The notes beneath the pieces were generated by a model. It saw only the letters and a list, made by a program, of their open reading frames with translations, was not told the origin of the DNA and did not search any database. From Parcubacteria group bacterium CG10_big_fil_rev_8_21_14_0_10_35_15 (GTDB lineage Bacteria; Patescibacteriota; Minisyncoccia; Minisyncoccales; GWA2-46-15), in the NCBI GenBank assembly GCA_002772575.1, contig PFDL01000009.1, positions 1-6,733 on the forward strand: 6,733 nucleotides of DNA, read 5' to 3'. Made by a program: the position numbers and the translations under genes. Below are positions 5,438-6,733 of the stretch, piece after piece (the first letter of the stretch is position 1; each line of letters begins with the position of its first letter).

Positions 5438-6733
5438 ATGATAGAAAAAACTCTTGAAGAAATTAGGAAAATAAGAATCAAAAAACTAAAAGCCTTGGAA
5501 ATGGCTGGTTTTCCCGGTTATCCGGCTAAAACCAAACGGGCTTACCGTTTAAGCGATGCTTTAATTAATTTTAATAAATTAACTAAAACAAAAGAATCAA
5601 TCGTCTTAGCTGGCAGAATTAGATCATTGCGCCAACATGGAAAAATAACATTTCTGCGATTAGAAGATGGTTCCGCAGAGATTCAAGGCATGTTGCGAGA
5701 AAACCGATTAGGTGAAAAAGGCTATCAGTTTTTTATTGATTATTTTGATGTTGGCGATTTCATAGAATTAAAAGGAAATTTAATTAAAAGTAAAACAAAC
5801 GAAAAAACCATTGATGCCATTGATTTCAGAATTTTAACAAAATCAATCAGGCCTTTGCCGGAAAAATGGCATGGCTTGCAAGACACCGAAGAAAAACTAC
5901 GCAAACGCTATCTAGACATTCTTTTCAATCCCGAGGTCAAAGAAATGATTAAGAAAAGAGCTGTTTTCTGGCAAACTATGCGCGAGTTTATGCTCAAACA
6001 TGGCTTCCTTGAAGTGGAAACGCCGGTTCTTGAAACCGTGCCGGGCGGAGCTGATGCCAGACCCTTTTTAACCCATCACAACGCTTTGGATATGAACGTT
6101 TATCTACGTATTTCCATGGGAGAACTTTGGCAAAAACGGCTCATGGTCGCCGGCTTTGAAAAAACATTTGAACTTGGCCGCCAATTCAGAAACGAAGGCA
6201 TCAGCGCTGAACATTTACAAGACTACACTCAAATGGAATTTTATTGGGGTTATGCAGATTATAAAGATGGCATGAATTTAGTCGAAGAAATGTATAAAGA
6301 AGTGGCCAAAAAAACTTTTAAAACATTAAAATTCAAAATAAATGGCTTTGATGTTGATCTAAATAAAAAATGGGAAAAATATGATTATCAGGAAATTATT
6401 CAAAAAAATACCGGCATTAATATCTTGGACACCGGTATCAAAGAAGTTAAAGTAAAACTCAAAAAACTAGGGATTGATTACGATAAAAAAGGTTTTAATA
6501 TTGGCAGGGGAATGGACAGTCTTTGGAAATACTGCCGTAAGAAAATTAGCGGCCCAGGATTTTTAATTAATGTCCCGGTTGCGGTTTCACCTTTGGCTAA
6601 AAAAAGCGAAAAAAATCCTGAATTAACTCAAAGATTCCAGGTAATTATTGCCGGCAGCGAATTAGGCAATGGTTACAGCGAATTAAATGACCCGCTAGAC
6701 CAGGCAGAAAGGTTTAACGAACAGCAAAAACTG
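5438..6733 (+). CDS. lysS: Lysyl-tRNA synthetase, class II (3' end outside the window)
   Basis: The frame is open to the last base, giving 432 residues with no stop; the family is usually about 490-510, so some 60-80 residues are missing. The cytoplasmic enzyme charges tRNA-Lys with lysine using ATP. The N-terminal OB-fold anticodon-binding domain covers about 56-136 ('VLAGRIRSLRQHGKITFLRLEDGSAEIQ'). The class II catalytic core follows: motif 1 around 'VETPVLETVPGGADARPF' (193-210), 'THHNALDMNVYLRI' (212-225), and motif 2 from 'FRNEGIS' (250-256). 'SPLAKKSEKNPELTQRF' (384-400) and 'GNGYSELNDPLDQAERF' (410-426) are LysRS signatures. Class II motif 3 lies beyond the window. Motif 2 continues AEHLQDYTQMEFYW rather than the common xxHNPEFTxxE, a variant I associate with CPR-like LysRS (recollection, not searched). 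The start follows the promoter by six bases with no Shine-Dalgarno. Confidence 0.97.
   Translation, partial: MIEKTLEEIRKIRIKKLKALEMAGFPGYPAKTKRAYRLSDALINFNKLTKTKESIVLAGRIRSLRQHGKITFLRLEDGSAEIQGMLRENRLGEKGYQFFIDYFDVGDFIELKGNLIKSKTNEKTIDAIDFRILTKSIRPLPEKWHGLQDTEEKLRKRYLDILFNPEVKEMIKKRAVFWQTMREFMLKHGFLEVETPVLETVPGGADARPFLTHHNALDMNVYLRISMGELWQKRLMVAGFEKTFELGRQFRNEGISAEHLQDYTQMEFYWGYADYKDGMNLVEEMYKEVAKKTFKTLKFKINGFDVDLNKKWEKYDYQEIIQKNTGINILDTGIKEVKVKLKKLGIDYDKKGFNIGRGMDSLWKYCRKKISGPGFLINVPVAVSPLAKKSEKNPELTQRFQVIIAGSELGNGYSELNDPLDQAERFNEQQKL

Noticed and set aside
1..6733. CRISPR array, tRNA or rRNA gene, insertion sequence
   Set aside because: I saw no regularly spaced repeats, no tRNA-like cloverleaf with a GTTCRANNC arm and no transposase frame. 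The palindrome at 2238-2326 lacks tRNA consensus bases.

Overview
The window looks like an AT-rich chromosome segment from a small-genome bacterium. Candidate Phyla Radiation (Patescibacteria, possibly Parcubacteria-like) is my best guess. It rests on compact overlapping genes, A/T-ending codons, no clear Shine-Dalgarno sequences, and the feel of the GreA ('AIAFGDLKENA') and LysRS ('AEHLQDYTQMEFYW') sequences. This is family knowledge plus inference; no search was run and no rRNA is present.

Left block (1-2795, + strand): the 3' end of mreD overlaps mrdA (PBP2) by 4 bp, giving a cell-wall elongation pair. A 96-bp gap filled by an 89-bp imperfect palindrome follows, then greA, the transcript-cleavage factor. 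The palindrome folds as a three-way junction, contains the mrdA stop codon, and carries a terminator-like hairpin plus U-tract that works only on the - strand.

Middle block (2792-5349): a two-gene - strand operon encodes a radical SAM enzyme with a SPASM-like cysteine-rich C-terminus and, 2 nt downstream, a CxxCxxCC (YkgJ-type) putative metal-binding protein. This operon converges on greA with stop codons that overlap. It is divergent from a + strand gene for an uncharacterised protein with one clear and one possible ACT domain. The 174-bp divergent region holds back-to-back sigma70-type promoters and an operator-like inverted repeat over one -10 box. This three-gene block sits between greA and lysS, which are often near neighbours in other bacteria, and is the accessory and least understood part of the window.

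Right block (5350-6733, + strand): a strong promoter followed by lysS (class II lysyl-tRNA synthetase), which runs off the window before its last conserved motif.

The most notable regulatory signal is that the promoters of the ACT-domain gene and lysS each place the -10 hexamer exactly 6 nt before the ATG. Transcription should therefore start at or within a base or two of the start codon, giving leaderless mRNAs. No gene here has a recognisable Shine-Dalgarno sequence.
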